Part shown: piece after piece, positions 54,044 through 54,744 of the stretch
Position numbering within the stretch: the stretch's first letter is position 1
Layout of the letters: each line of letters starts with the position of its first letter
From: Variovorax sp. E3
GTDB taxonomy: Bacteria; Pseudomonadota; Gammaproteobacteria; Burkholderiales; Burkholderiaceae_C
NCBI RefSeq assembly: GCF_016082275.1
Contig: NZ_MOWM01000035.1
Location: 1-54,744, forward strand
Direction of reading: 5' to 3'
DNA: 54,744 nucleotides
Notes under the pieces: model-generated
Told to the model about the DNA's origin: nothing
The model's database searches: none
The model's input: only the letters and a program-made list of their open reading frames with translations
Program-made: the position numbers and the translations under genes

Positions 54044-54619
54044 TCAGCCGCTGAGCGCTTGTCGCACGCGCTCGCGCAGCACCGGCAGCACATCGCTCTC
54101 GAACCACGGGTGGTGCTGGAACCAGCCGGTGTTGCGCGGCGACGGATGCGGCAGCGGAATGAAGCGCGGCGCGTAGTCGGCAAAGGCCTCGACCGTCTCG
54201 GTCACGTTGGCGCGCGCGGTCTTGCCCAGGAAGTGGCGCTGCGCGTACTGGCCGATGAGCAGCGTCAGCGCGACGCGCGGCATCTGCGCGAGCAGCTTGT
54301 GTTGCCACAGCGGCGCGCACTCCTTGCGCGGCGGCAGGTCGCCGCTGGTGCCTCGGCCGGGGTAGCAGTAACCCATCGGCATGAGCGCGATGCGCGCCGC
54401 GTCGTAGAAGGTGTCGCGATCGACGCCGAGCCAGCGGCGCAGTTGCTCGCCGCTCTTGTCGTCCCACGGCACGCCGGTCTTGTGAACGGTGAGACTGGGC
54501 GCCTGGCCGACGATCAGCAGCCGCGCGCCGGCGCTGGCCTGCACCACGGGGCGCGGCCCCAGCGGCAGGTGTTCGGCGCAGACGCGGCAGTTGCGGATCT
54601 CGGCGAGCAGCGCGTCCAC
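54044..54619 (-). CDS. Uracil-DNA glycosylase-family protein
   Basis: 191 residues. Motif A is VGQAPSLTVHKTGVPWDDKSGEQLRRWLG and motif B is PLPHPSPRNTGWFQ, both characteristic of the COG1573 uracil-DNA glycosylase group; the N-terminal CRVC and a later Cys could bind an iron-sulfur cluster as in family 4. Motif A ends in Ser-Leu rather than the usual catalytic Asp/Asn arrangement, so activity should be tested. Six bases separate it from the next partial gene on the same strand. Confidence 0.82.
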   Translation of the reverse strand: MDALLAEIRNCRVCAEHLPLGPRPVVQASAGARLLIVGQAPSLTVHKTGVPWDDKSGEQLRRWLGVDRDTFYDAARIALMPMGYCYPGRGTSGDLPPRKECAPLWQHKLLAQMPRVALTLLIGQYAQRHFLGKTARANVTETVEAFADYAPRFIPLPHPSPRNTGWFQHHPWFESDVLPVLRERVRQALSG

Positions 54620-54625
54620 GACGCC

Positions 54626-54744
54626 TCAGCCGGCAAAGGGGCGGAAGAAGGCGTTGAGCTCGCGCCCGGCGCGGCGTCGGCGAAGCCGTCGAAGCGGCCG
54701 CCTTCCGCCAGCGTGCGCGCGGCGCGCATGAAGCCGCCCCAGGC
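54626..54744 (-). CDS. Partial gene at window edge (frameshifted C-terminus)
   Basis: The minus strand enters open from the right edge, reading AWGGFMRAARTLAEGGRFDGFADAAPG. It loses frame near 54661-54667 and, with one added base, continues RELNAFFRPFAG to a stop at 54626. About 40 residues are visible, too few to name the family. The gene probably shares an operon with the uracil-DNA glycosylase gene. Confidence 0.5.
   Translation of the reverse strand, partial: LGRLHARRAHAGGRRPLRRLRRRRAGRELNAFFRPFAG

Overview
The window is GC-rich, densely coded DNA of a free-living Betaproteobacterium, most likely Comamonadaceae and probably Variovorax or a close relative. This rests on codon use, many LysR regulators, Bug-type receptors, Liv/Urt-type ABC transporters and a DUF1127 protein; no rRNA, tRNA, IS element, phage gene or CRISPR array was seen. 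It looks like chromosomal catabolic accessory DNA.

Layout. 1-6.1 kb: a small membrane protein, a LysR regulator, a 57-residue ORF, a metallophosphoesterase, a Tat-exported amidase, and TetR and GntR regulators. 6.3-14.1 kb: one operon of Rieske oxygenase, glutamine-synthetase-like ligase, [2Fe-2S] ferredoxin and a five-gene branched-chain-type ABC transporter, under a divergent GntR/FCD regulator. 14.1-30.2 kb: a mixed set (second ABC receptor, MauG-like dihaem protein coupled to a secreted phosphatase, phospholipase-D lipoprotein, nucleoside-recognition membrane protein, alkylsulfatase, BON protein, SMR and EamA transporters, glutaminase, three LysR/reductase units). 30.3-42.0 kb: an amide/urea island, with a five-gene Urt-type ABC transporter, aliphatic amidase, alpha/beta hydrolase, MoxR AAA+ ATPase, VWA protein, and the sensor AmiC with the ANTAR antiterminator AmiR. 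42-45.3 kb: LysR, DUF1127, a badly frame-broken hypothetical and a zinc-ribbon protein. 45.3-54.7 kb: a LacI-controlled set (intradiol dioxygenase, SDR, beta-keto acid cleavage enzyme) followed by MDR oxidoreductase, cupin, Bug receptor, amidohydrolase, RidA-like protein and a uracil-DNA glycosylase.

Most interesting signals. (1) The leader before the amide transporter has a hexaloop hairpin, then a second hexaloop hairpin whose 3' side is the 5' side of a strong terminator. This is the architecture of an ANTAR-protein target, and AmiR is encoded at the end of the same gene run. (2) A structured repeat occurs three times (41131-41288, 49051-49155 inverted, 49168-49314). Its core strands are invariant, its helices change with pairing kept, and every non-Watson-Crick pair is G-U when read in one orientation, which points to selection as RNA. 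(3) A Rieske/GS-like/ferredoxin/ABC operon suggests gamma-glutamylation of an imported amine before oxidation. (4) The LacI-controlled dioxygenase/SDR/BKACE set could be an alternative lower aromatic pathway.

Caution. At least twenty places lose frame inside otherwise good genes. Each can be repaired by adding one base (two in one case) in a GC-rich run. This one-directional pattern looks like sequencing deletions, so broken genes are described by their reconstructed full span.
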